This document shows, one piece after another, positions 1 through 6,231 of a stretch of 11,475 nucleotides of DNA. The translations under genes were made by a program, and so were the position numbers. Source of the DNA: Candidatus Beckwithbacteria bacterium CG23_combo_of_CG06-09_8_20_14_all_47_9 (GTDB taxonomy: Bacteria > Patescibacteriota > Microgenomatia > UBA1400 > CG1-02-47-37); contig PCSQ01000091.1 of assembly GCA_002772455.1 (NCBI GenBank), positions 1 to 11,475 of the forward strand, given 5' to 3'. How positions within the stretch are numbered: the first letter of the stretch is position 1; each line of letters starts with the position of its first letter. Below the pieces are notes generated by a model. It was not told the origin of the DNA, did no database searches, and saw only the letters and a list, made by a program, of their open reading frames with translations.

Positions 1-1
1 A

Positions 2-631
2 ACCGGCGACGTTTCCTTCCGGCCGCCGCTCCCTTTGGAAGTGCCGGTGCAGACGGAAGAGTTTTTTAATTGGTTAAACAGCGATGCCGGCCGGGATGTT
101 CACCCGGTCATGCGTGCCGGGATTACCCATTATGAACTGGCGCGGATCCATCCGTTTATTGACGGCAACGGCCGGGTGGCCCGGGCGTTTGCCCTGCTGG
201 TTTTATACCGCGAGGGCTATGATATTAAACGGTTTTTTTCTTTGGAAGAACATTTTGATCAAAACCCCGAAGAATATTACGCCGCCCTGCAAAAAGTGAG
301 CCGGGACAAAGGCGATTTTACTTCATGGCTCGAGTTTTTTACCAAAACCGTGGCTTTGGAACTGACCAAAATTAAAGAACGGGTGCGGAATCTATCGATC
401 GATTGGCGCTGGCGCGACCGCCTGGGCCGGCAGATTGAGCTGAACGGAAAACAGATTAAACTGATCGAATTTTTTGCCGATAAAGACAAAATTGCCGCCC
501 GGGAGGCGCTGACGGTTTTGCCCAATGTTTCCCCGGACACAATTTTACGCAACATTAATGATTTGGTGAAAAAGGGCGTCTTAAAGAAGCGGGGAATTAC
601 TAAGAATGCGTATTACATGATGAGGAAATAG
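2..631 (+). CDS. Fic-family protein AMP-transferase, 5'-truncated by window edge
   Basis: Fic enzymes usually transfer AMP from ATP to a hydroxyl on a target protein. The full Fic signature HPFIDGNGRVAR is present, with the catalytic His codon at 149-151 and the phosphate-binding GNGR next to it. The helix before it (MRAGITHYELARIHPF) is typical. The frame is open to the left edge and reads TGDVSFRPPLPLEVPVQ, matching the usual proline-rich run before the Fic core, so the start lies outside the window. A TTG at 35 is therefore not the true start. The last 75 or so residues (from about base 400) look like a winged helix (REALTVLPNVSPDTILRNI), common in Fic proteins with a C-terminal DNA-binding-like domain. 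The N-terminal region where an inhibitory S/TxxxE motif would lie is missing, so auto-inhibition cannot be judged. The DNA ligase gene starts 6 bases downstream, suggesting co-transcription. Confidence 0.93.
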   Translation, partial: TGDVSFRPPLPLEVPVQTEEFFNWLNSDAGRDVHPVMRAGITHYELARIHPFIDGNGRVARAFALLVLYREGYDIKRFFSLEEHFDQNPEEYYAALQKVSRDKGDFTSWLEFFTKTVALELTKIKERVRNLSIDWRWRDRLGRQIELNGKQIKLIEFFADKDKIAAREALTVLPNVSPDTILRNINDLVKKGVLKKRGITKNAYYMMRK

Positions 632-637
632 GAGAGG

Positions 638-2380
638 ATGTTATTTAAAAGATTATCAGAGTACTGGCAGGAGATTGATAAGACCGGTTCGCGGTTGGAA
701 ATGACGGCGATTTTGGCGCGATTATTTAACGAGTTGATTGCCGGGGAAATTGACCTGGCGGTGAACTTGTCTTTGGGGCGGCTGCGGCCGAAGTATGAAG
801 GGGTGGAGTTTAATTTGGCGGAAAAAATGATGGTGCGGGTAATCGCCTCGGCCTATAACCGACCGGTGGACGAGGTGGAAAAGTTGTTTAAAAAAACCGG
901 GGATTTGGGGGTAACCGTGACACAGTGTTACAAAAAGACAGTGTCACAGTCTCACCCCAGCCTGCGCGGGGCAAGCAGTGTCACGGAAATATATAACCGG
1001 TTGCTGGCTATTGCCCAAGATTCCGGTTCGGGCAGCCAGGAGCGAAAAGTGCAGCAGATGGCCGATTTAATCAAAAATATGGACGGTTTGTCTGCCCGGT
1101 ATTTAGTCCGGATTCCGATCAATAATCTGCGTTTGGGTTTTTCGGAAATGACGGTATTGGACGGTTTGAGCTGGATGGCCAAAGGCGATAAAAGCCTGCG
1201 GCCGGATTTGGAGCGGGCGTTTAATGTTTGTGCTGATATTGGCCTGATTGCTAAAGAATATAAGAATAAAGGAATACAGAAAATAAGAAGAATAAAACCA
1301 CAGATTGGCGTGCCGATCAGGCCGCAAAAGTCCGAGCGGTTGCCGTCGGCGGATAAAATTGTGGAAAAACTGGGGGGTATTCACCCCCTAAAGCAGGGGT
1401 TTGCGGTTGAGGGCAAGTGGGATGGGCTCCGGGTGCAAATTCATATAGATAAACCATTGGTGAGAATTTTTTCCAGAAACTTGGACAATATGACGGCGAT
1501 GTTCCCGGAGATTACCGCGGCGGCGGCCCAGCTGCCGGCGGAGAGCGTGATTTTGGACGGCGAAGCCGTGGCCTATGATAATAAAACCGGCAAACTGTTA
1601 TCTTTCCAGGAAACAGCCCAGCGTAAAAGAATCCATGGTGTGGCCGGCAAAGCCAAAGAATTGCCGATTAAAGTTTTTATTTATGATTTGCTTTTATTGA
1701 ATGGGAAAACATTGATTGCCGAACCGTTTATTAAGCGCCGGCAGGAATTGGAGAAAATTATGTCTGTGCCGGCGGGAGGGTTGGAGCTGGCAAAGCAAGA
1801 AATAGTGACTGACACCAAAAAATTAAGAGAATTAAGAGAGAAATATATACATTTGGGGCTTGAAGGGGTGATGTGCAAAAAATTAAACGAACCCTACCGG
1901 GCCGGGGCGCGCAACTTTAATTGGGTGAAGTTTAAAAAAGTCACCCAGGGCGAACTGGCCGACACGATCGATGCGGTAGTGATGGGGTATTACTTGGGTA
2001 AAGGCAAGCGGACGGGATTCGGGATCGGGGCATTCCTTGTCGGCGTGCCTAACGAAAAAGGGGCAATTGGCTCGATTGCCAAAATCGGTACCGGTTTATC
2101 CGACGAGCAATGGCGGGAATTGAAAGTTCGATGTTCGAAGTTCGAAGTGCGAAGTAAGCCGGAGGAATACTTAGTGGATAAAAATTTGGATTGTGATGTG
2201 TGGGTGAAACCGGAATTAGTCACCGAAATTATGGCCGATGAAATTACCAAGAGCCCGATCCACGCTTTCGGTTTGGCCCTGCGTTTCCCGCGCCTAGTTC
2301 GTTTCCGCGACGATAAAAAGCCGGACGAAGCGACCAGTAAAGCCGAGTTGGAAAAATTATTTAAGCTGCAGAGTGTTTAG
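638..2380 (+). CDS. lig: ATP-dependent DNA ligase (archaeal/eukaryotic LigI type)
   Basis: This enzyme seals nicks in DNA through a ligase-AMP intermediate. The 580-residue length fits the three-domain family: an N-terminal DNA-binding domain (about 1-220), an adenylation domain and an OB fold. The adenylated lysine is K260 in EGKWDG (motif I). Other motifs are SRNLDN, DGEAVAYD (307-314), FIYDLLLLNG, EGVMCKK from E409 (motif IV) and WVKFKK with K431/K433 (motif V). The start ATG follows GGAG at 631-634 with short spacing, 6 bases after the Fic stop. Two stretches look inserted: residues 93-116, encoded by a palindromic repeat, and about 497-506, encoded by a heptanucleotide tandem. Both sit away from catalytic motifs, so activity is probably kept. 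The last 20 bases overlap the convergent ATP-grasp gene. It may be a repair ligase alongside a replicative LigA, but that cannot be seen here. Confidence 0.96.
   Translation: MLFKRLSEYWQEIDKTGSRLEMTAILARLFNELIAGEIDLAVNLSLGRLRPKYEGVEFNLAEKMMVRVIASAYNRPVDEVEKLFKKTGDLGVTVTQCYKKTVSQSHPSLRGASSVTEIYNRLLAIAQDSGSGSQERKVQQMADLIKNMDGLSARYLVRIPINNLRLGFSEMTVLDGLSWMAKGDKSLRPDLERAFNVCADIGLIAKEYKNKGIQKIRRIKPQIGVPIRPQKSERLPSADKIVEKLGGIHPLKQGFAVEGKWDGLRVQIHIDKPLVRIFSRNLDNMTAMFPEITAAAAQLPAESVILDGEAVAYDNKTGKLLSFQETAQRKRIHGVAGKAKELPIKVFIYDLLLLNGKTLIAEPFIKRRQELEKIMSVPAGGLELAKQEIVTDTKKLRELREKYIHLGLEGVMCKKLNEPYRAGARNFNWVKFKKVTQGELADTIDAVVMGYYLGKGKRTGFGIGAFLVGVPNEKGAIGSIAKIGTGLSDEQWRELKVRCSKFEVRSKPEEYLVDKNLDCDVWVKPELVTEIMADEITKSPIHAFGLALRFPRLVRFRDDKKPDEATSKAELEKLFKLQSV
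915..986 (+). repeat. 72-base palindromic element inserted in frame in the ligase gene
   Basis: CCGTGACAC (915-923) and its exact reverse complement GTGTCACGG (978-986) flank the block. Inside are CAGTGTTAC (923-931) and CAGTGTCAC (939-947), spaced 16 bases apart, and CAGTGTCAC again at 976-984. The length is 24 codons, so the frame is kept. It encodes residues about 93-116 of the ligase, between GDLG and the VTEIYNRLLAIA helix, where homologues as I recall them have a short loop. The pattern resembles the in-frame palindromic elements known from Rickettsia genes; a relationship is not claimed. Confidence 0.7.
2126..2155 (+). repeat. Four-copy heptanucleotide tandem (GTTCGAA-type) in the ligase gene
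   Basis: The units are GTTCGAT (2126-2132), GTTCGAA (2133-2139), GTTCGAA (2140-2146) and GTGCGAA (2147-2153), followed by a partial GT. Since 7 is not a multiple of 3, each unit is read in a new frame and the run encodes VRCSKFEVRS in the OB-fold region of the ligase. I recall SKFEVRSSKFEV-like insertions from Patescibacteria proteins, but could not check this here. Confidence 0.8.
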
Positions 2381-3401
2381 ATTTAACCAGCGGCAGGCGT
2401 TCTTTACCTTGGGAATCGCGGATGGTGTTTAAGAGCAGGCGCTTTAAAATTTCAGTGAAGTTTATGTCGTAAAGATCCAAAATATTGGCCAAGGCGCAGT
2501 CGAGCTCTTTAGGCCCGAAAGCCGGGTTGGAATTAGAGTCGATAAAATAGTAGCGACCGGAGGAATCGAGGCGGATGTCAAACTTGGCGTAGTCGGCCAT
2601 ATCCGTAATCTCAAAGGCTTTTTTGACATAGTCGCGCAGAAGCGGGTCATGATACTTTTGGTAATGAAACGTGTCTTTTTCCCATTGGTCTTCAAAAGCG
2701 GCAAATAAATATTTGTCTTTTTGACGCTTTTTGGGAAAGACTTTTTCGCCCACGTAAACTTTTTTATTCAGGCCTTCCAAAAGCATGGCCGTCAGTTCCC
2801 GGCCGACGATAAATTCTTCAACCAGCACCGGCTGATTATAGGTTTCGATTAAAAACTTGACCCGTTCGCGCAAATGCTTTTCGGTTTCGGAAACGGCGTT
2901 TTTGGTAATTTCCACCGCGCCGTGGATTTCGTTTAGTTTGGAGATTAAAGGGAACCGGAGAGTGGGGTCAAGCTGATCCAAGGCAGTATTAAATAATTGG
3001 TAGCGGGGAACGGGAATGCCGTTTTGCTCCAGCAGTTTTTTAACCAAAAATTTGTTGTAACACAGCGCTTCGCCTAAAATGCCGGCGCCGGTGTAAGGCA
3101 GGTCCAGCAGTTCTAAAATTCCGGGAATACTGGAAGCCAAATATTCATTGCCTTTGACCGAACCGACCAAATTTAAGACTACGCTTGGCCGGTCGTGCCG
3201 GAGGCGCCCCGGCAGGGTGGCATCACCCGGATACAAGTGGACCCGGATTTTCATCCGCCGCAAATATTTGGCCACCACCCGGGCGTCGTGATAAGCATCC
3301 TTTTCCGTTAAATACTGCGCTTCGGTCGGAAAGTATTTTCGTTTCACCTCGGAGTAAATGATGCCGACTTTTTTAGGCAGATGAAATCCGTTTGTTTTCA
3401 T
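2361..3401 (-). CDS. ATP-grasp ligase, D-Ala-D-Ala ligase-like (paralogue A)
   Basis: ATP-grasp enzymes join a carboxylate to an amine through an acyl-phosphate. The 346-residue length and order of blocks match D-alanine-D-alanine ligases: an N-terminal Rossmann-like part (VGIIYSEVKRKYFPT), YTGAG at 103-107, NKFLVKKLLEQNGIPVP at 116-132, the ATP-binding lysine probably K155 in SKLNEIHG, the EEF hinge 195-197, and the metal-binding end FDIRLD...FIDSNSNP (274-293). The usual Ddl ExN metal motif is DSN here, and the GSS-type loop after the lysine is EIHGAVEI, so the substrate may not be D-alanine. The start at 3401 has no Shine-Dalgarno; a TATTAT lies 10 bases upstream. It is divergent from paralogue B, about half identical by eye, and its C-terminal codons overlap the ligase gene by 20 bases. 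Cytoplasmic; no signal peptide. Confidence 0.87.
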   Translation of the reverse strand: MKTNGFHLPKKVGIIYSEVKRKYFPTEAQYLTEKDAYHDARVVAKYLRRMKIRVHLYPGDATLPGRLRHDRPSVVLNLVGSVKGNEYLASSIPGILELLDLPYTGAGILGEALCYNKFLVKKLLEQNGIPVPRYQLFNTALDQLDPTLRFPLISKLNEIHGAVEITKNAVSETEKHLRERVKFLIETYNQPVLVEEFIVGRELTAMLLEGLNKKVYVGEKVFPKKRQKDKYLFAAFEDQWEKDTFHYQKYHDPLLRDYVKKAFEITDMADYAKFDIRLDSSGRYYFIDSNSNPAFGPKELDCALANILDLYDINFTEILKRLLLNTIRDSQGKERLPLVKSKHSAA

Positions 3402-3421
3402 TTAGTAAATAATAATATAAA
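3392..3421 (+). promoter_or_regulatory. Candidate promoter for ATP-grasp paralogue B (leaderless)
   Basis: TTGTTT (3392-3397), an 18-base spacer and TATAAA (3416-3421) end 9 bases before the ATG at 3431. The -35 part lies inside the first codons of the divergent gene. No Shine-Dalgarno is present. The -10 shares bases with the divergent gene's candidate -10, so the two could exclude each other. Confidence 0.33.
3412..3417 (-). promoter_or_regulatory. Candidate -10 element for ATP-grasp paralogue A (leaderless)
   Basis: Read on the minus strand the bases are TATTAT, ending 10 bases before the ATG at 3401. TATATT at 3414-3419 is an alternative. The divergent gap is only 29 bases and AT-rich, with no Shine-Dalgarno, so transcription probably starts at or next to the start codon. 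No convincing -35 was found. Confidence 0.3.
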
Positions 3422-3430
3422 GTAATTCTG

Positions 3431-4498
3431 ATGAAAAGCAAGGTAATTAATTTGCCGCACACCCGTTCCTTAATTGCTAAAAAAAGCCGGCATAATCGAT
3501 TACTGCCAAAGAGAGTAGTAATTCTTCACAGCGAGGTCAAGCGGAAATATTTTCCCACCAACGCCCAGTATTTAACCGAAAGAGGGGTCGATAAAGACGC
3601 CGCCTCGTTTATCCCTTATTTAGAACGTATGGGGGTGAAAGCGGTGGCTCTGCCGGCTGACGCCAAGATTACCAATAGGCTGCGGCGGTATAAGCCGGAC
3701 TTGGTGATTGATTTGGTGGATAGCGTCCGCGGCTGTGAGTATTTGTCTTCGACTGTGCCGGCGATGCTGGAACTTTTGGAAATTCCTTACACCGGTGCGA
3801 GCATGCTGGGCTATACGTTGTGCATGAATAAATATATGACTAAAAAATTGCTGCAGCAGCATGGTTTGCCGGTGCCCAAGTTTCAGTTGTTTACTTCGTG
3901 GCGGCAGGCGCTGGACCCGTCGCTTCATTACCCGGTGATTTTAAAATTAAACGAGGTTCACGGCAGTTTGGAAATCACCCGTGACTCGATTATTGAAAAT
4001 GACCGGCAGTTGCGGCGGCGTCTGCACTGGCTAATGAAAACCTATGACCAGGACGTCCTGGTAGAAGAATTTATTGAAGGCCGGGAATTTGCGGCGTTTG
4101 TATTTCAGGCTTACAACAAGAAAGTGTACGCGATCGAACGGGTGTTTGCCGACGGGCAAAGGCAGAAAAAATATAATTTTTTAGATTTTGATTTAATATG
4201 GCGGGGAAAGGAAGAGGACTATTTTAATCAAGTGCGGCATCAAAAGTACCACGATCGGCTGTTGGACGCCTTAGTTAAAAAAGCGTTTGAGATAGTAAAG
4301 ATGGATGATTACGGTAAGTTTGACCTGCGCATGGACCGGTTGGGAAATTATTATTTTATTGACTCCAACCCCAATTGTCATTTTGCCCCGCCGCATCATT
4401 TTTGCGATATGACTGAAACAATGGAAAAGTACGGTGTCCCGTTTCGGGTGCTGCTTAAAAAAATGCTGATTAACACGATGCGGGAGTGGAGTTTGTGA
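3431..4498 (+). CDS. ATP-grasp ligase, D-Ala-D-Ala ligase-like (paralogue B)
   Basis: This 355-residue protein is the divergent partner of paralogue A and shares its architecture. The block SEVKRKYFPTxAQYLTE is identical in both. Further shared blocks are SVRGCEYLSS (98-107), YTGAS (120-124), NKYMTKKLLQQHGLPVP (133-149), KLNEVHGSLEI (172-182, probable ATP-binding lysine K172), VEEFIEGRE (211-219), YHDRLLDALVKKAFEI (273-288) and FDLRMD...FIDSNPN (297-315). As in A, the metal motif is DSN rather than the Ddl ExN. It differs by about 16 extra basic N-terminal residues and by a different end, NCHFAPPHHFCDM against NPAFGPKELDC, so the substrate or partner may differ. The start at 3431 has no Shine-Dalgarno. 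The stop TGA (4496-4498) lies within the end of the convergent third ATP-grasp gene, overlapping by 29 bases. Confidence 0.87.
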   Translation: MKSKVINLPHTRSLIAKKSRHNRLLPKRVVILHSEVKRKYFPTNAQYLTERGVDKDAASFIPYLERMGVKAVALPADAKITNRLRRYKPDLVIDLVDSVRGCEYLSSTVPAMLELLEIPYTGASMLGYTLCMNKYMTKKLLQQHGLPVPKFQLFTSWRQALDPSLHYPVILKLNEVHGSLEITRDSIIENDRQLRRRLHWLMKTYDQDVLVEEFIEGREFAAFVFQAYNKKVYAIERVFADGQRQKKYNFLDFDLIWRGKEEDYFNQVRHQKYHDRLLDALVKKAFEIVKMDDYGKFDLRMDRLGNYYFIDSNPNCHFAPPHHFCDMTETMEKYGVPFRVLLKKMLINTMREWSL

Positions 4499-5888
4499 GG
4501 TGGTGGCCTGCGTGCGCAGGCAGGCCGTTACTTAAAAGCGCGGTCATTTTTTCCTGATACTCGTAAGCGGTTTTTTTGTTGGGAGCGATGATGGTGTATA
4601 AGAGATACTTGTTTTTTAGCCAATTTTCGGAGTTGACGATGATGCCGGTGCGGGTTTGGGGCAAGTAAAGCAGGGGGGCCAGAGCGGCGAGCAGATTATC
4701 CAGGTTAGTCCAGCGGTTTTTGGTTAAGCGGAAGTTGTCCCGATTCAGCACATAGACCTGATTAAGAAAATCGCTGCCGATTAGTTTTTTAACAATTTTA
4801 TAAGTATCGGTCCAGCCGGTGTTCCGGGTGTTGGTCTCGCTGACATAGAGCTGGCCGTTTTTGCCGGCGATCATATCCACATCAAAATGGCCCCGGTAGC
4901 CGGCGGCGGCATACCTTTCGGCAATATAGTAGCCGGTGTCCAGCATCCGGGTTTTTAAACGGTGGGGCAGAATCTCGGCATTGACATCCATGCCGTAATA
5001 TTCGCCTTTATCGGTTACCGCTAAAACGCCGTGAAAAAGCATTTCCAGCTGGCCGTTTTGCTTGATTTTGAATTCGACATTGGGAAAGCCGCCGTCGATG
5101 GCGGTGTTGACATTAACCAGGTCCTCGACCACGATGGGGAACATTTCCCAATATTCTTCCCGGTTTAAGATTGCTTCCAGTTTGGCGACGCAAGCCGGGT
5201 AGTCATCGGGCAGGTCGTTTTCCCGGAAGATAAGCACGCCGTTGCCGCCGCTGCCCTTATTGGTTTTGATGACCACGCCTTTATTTTTTAAATATTTGTG
5301 GGCGGCGATCCGGCTGGCGTCAAACCGGCCGACGCAGATTAAACCGTCGGGCATGGCCAGGTCCGGTTCAGCCGCCGCCGATTGCTGGGCCAATTGCCGG
5401 ATGCCGGATTTAGAGCCGAAGAAGTTGACCGTCCAGGCAGAATCGAGAGCCGGCGATTCCGGAGTGCGGACGCTTAAGCCGGCTTGGACCAAGGCGGCTT
5501 TTAGCTGGTAAAATTGCGGCGAGGCAGAGTAGGAAAGCAGGGTAACTTCCTGATAGGATTTAAGCTGGGTGATCAGCCGGCGGAAATTTTCCTTATCCTC
5601 AATCAAGTCCAGGCAAAGCTGGTGGGTTTTACAATCCGGGGTGATAATTTGGCCAGTTTTGCCTTTAAGCAAACTTTGGACGTAAGTTTGGAACTCGGCA
5701 GCGATCGGTTTGGGGGAAATGTAAATAAACTCGGTTTCGGCGGCGGCCGTCGCTAAAAAGAAACAATCGCTGGTGTTTTCCATGGTTTCAATGTCTTCGA
5801 CCAAACGGACGGAATCGGAATAGGCGTTGACAAAACTCCACTCGTCTTCAACGACGTTATAAAGATAAACGGTAATATTTTTTTCCAC
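4470..5888 (-). CDS. ATP-grasp protein, PGM1-like peptide ligase family (probable)
   Basis: From the GTG at 5888 this is a 472-residue protein with a mixed alpha/beta N-terminal half (about 1-190), resembling the pre-ATP-grasp part of PGM1-type peptide ligases, then an ATP-grasp domain: KTNKGSGGNGV with K208 as the probable ATP lysine, VVEDLV, a GHFDVDM strand and the metal motif ETNTRNTG with E351, N353 and R355. Such enzymes form amide bonds; no substrate can be read from sequence. The frame stays open up to 6050, but the extra 54 residues are antisense to brnT and look random (MLKKISSASRKSTLC), so I reject that start. The GTG has TGtTATAGT (extended -10) 10 bases upstream and no Shine-Dalgarno, suggesting a leaderless mRNA. 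The last 19 residues come from a GC-rich palindrome and antisense of the neighbouring gene's end. An internal ATG at 5783 is a less likely start. Confidence 0.78.
   Translation of the reverse strand: MEKNITVYLYNVVEDEWSFVNAYSDSVRLVEDIETMENTSDCFFLATAAAETEFIYISPKPIAAEFQTYVQSLLKGKTGQIITPDCKTHQLCLDLIEDKENFRRLITQLKSYQEVTLLSYSASPQFYQLKAALVQAGLSVRTPESPALDSAWTVNFFGSKSGIRQLAQQSAAAEPDLAMPDGLICVGRFDASRIAAHKYLKNKGVVIKTNKGSGGNGVLIFRENDLPDDYPACVAKLEAILNREEYWEMFPIVVEDLVNVNTAIDGGFPNVEFKIKQNGQLEMLFHGVLAVTDKGEYYGMDVNAEILPHRLKTRMLDTGYYIAERYAAAGYRGHFDVDMIAGKNGQLYVSETNTRNTGWTDTYKIVKKLIGSDFLNQVYVLNRDNFRLTKNRWTNLDNLLAALAPLLYLPQTRTGIIVNSENWLKNKYLLYTIIAPNKKTAYEYQEKMTALLSNGLPAHAGHHLTNSTPASC
4505..4526. repeat. GC-rich palindromic repeat at the convergent junction
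   Basis: GGCCTG (4505-4510) pairs exactly with CAGGCC (4521-4526). Inside, CCTGCG (4507-4512) pairs with CGCAGG (4515-4520) over a two-base loop, so two hairpins compete. No T-tract follows on either strand, so it is not an ordinary intrinsic terminator. It encodes the GLPAHAGH part of the C-terminal tail of the minus-strand ATP-grasp protein. Similar CCTGCGCAGG-rich repeats seem familiar from Patescibacteria genomes; unchecked. Confidence 0.7.
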
Positions 5889-5898
5889 AATAAAAATG

Positions 5899-5907
5899 AC
5901 TATAACA
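5899..5907 (-). promoter_or_regulatory. Extended -10 promoter for the PGM1-like gene
   Basis: On the minus strand the sequence is TG-T-TATAGT, a complete TGn extension plus a 5/6 match to TATAAT, ending 10 bases before the GTG at 5888. The -35 at 17-base spacing (TTTAAT, 5922-5927) is weak, as is common with extended -10 promoters. The short distance leaves no room for a ribosome-binding leader. Confidence 0.55.
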
Positions 5908-5912
5908 CGATA

Positions 5913-5941
5913 TTGACAGAAATTAAATTGTATTGTATCAT
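5913..5941 (+). promoter_or_regulatory. Sigma70-type promoter of brnTA
   Basis: TTGACA (5913-5918) is a perfect -35, followed by a 17-base spacer and TATCAT (5936-5941), a 5/6 match to the -10. The predicted start of transcription, about 7 bases after the -10, falls at or next to the brnT ATG at 5950. The mRNA would then be leaderless. This is the best promoter in the window. Confidence 0.72.
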
Positions 5942-5951
5942 CATGTACAAT
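5932..5951. promoter_or_regulatory. Inverted-repeat operator candidate for BrnA
   Basis: ATTGTA (5932-5937) and TACAAT (5946-5951) are exact reverse complements separated by 8 bases. A further ATTGTA at 5927-5932 overlaps the left arm by one base. The dyad covers the -10 element and the first two bases of the brnT start codon, so a bound repressor would block initiation. BrnA ribbon-helix-helix antitoxins repress their own operon in the studied Brucella system, so this is the natural place for binding. Confidence 0.5.
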
Positions 5952-6231
5952 GAGAGTTAAAAAGTTTGACTGGGATAAAGGCAATGTCGAGAAAAACCTG
6001 GTCAAGCATAAAGTTGATTTCCGCGAAGCCGAGGAAATCTTTTTTAACAAAAAGATTAAATTCTATCCTGATTGGAAACATTCTATAAAAGAAGATAGGT
6101 TTATTGCTTTAGGGGTAACCAATAAATCAAGAAAATTAACAATTATTTTTACGAAGCGAAAAAATGAAATAAGAATAATTTCTGCCAGAGATCAAAATAA
6201 AAGAGAAAGGAAACAATATGGCCAAAATTAA
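5950..6231 (+). CDS. brnT: BrnT-family toxin of a type II toxin-antitoxin system
   Basis: BrnT toxins are small RelE-fold ribonucleases that slow translation by cutting RNA, and are neutralised by BrnA. The 93-residue length is normal. The family pattern is clear: the N-terminal FDWDKGNVEKNLVKHKVDFREAEEIF, then DRFIALGVTNKSRKLTIIFTKR, and the C-terminal IRIISARDQNKRERKQY, where the conserved R-I-I-S-A-R and E-R residues are thought to form the active face. Its start overlaps the candidate operator and has no Shine-Dalgarno, so translation is probably leaderless. The coding sequence is more AT-rich than its neighbours, consistent with recent acquisition. The antitoxin gene starts 14 bases before its stop, giving tight coupling. 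Confidence 0.92.
   Translation: MRVKKFDWDKGNVEKNLVKHKVDFREAEEIFFNKKIKFYPDWKHSIKEDRFIALGVTNKSRKLTIIFTKRKNEIRIISARDQNKRERKQYGQN

Noticed and set aside
35..37. TTG as the start of the Fic gene
   Set aside because: The frame is open to the window edge and the residues before it match the Fic family, so the true start is outside.
1372..1388. G-run/C-run hairpin as a terminator
   Set aside because: It is inside the ligase gene just before the catalytic motif and has no T-tract.
2462..2704. Second minus-strand reading frame within paralogue A
   Set aside because: It is an out-of-frame shadow of the ATP-grasp gene, with no family features or start signal.
4505..4526. Palindrome as a bidirectional terminator
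   Set aside because: Neither side carries a T-tract, and the repeat lies within the open minus-strand gene.
5242..5756. Plus-strand reading frames opposite the PGM1-like gene
   Set aside because: They are antisense shadows of a coding gene with GC-rich third positions; no motif or start site supports them.
5889..6050. Upstream extension of the PGM1-like protein by 54 residues to an ATG at 6050
   Set aside because: The extension is antisense to a clear brnT gene, reads as low-quality sequence, and crosses both the divergent promoters and the operator.
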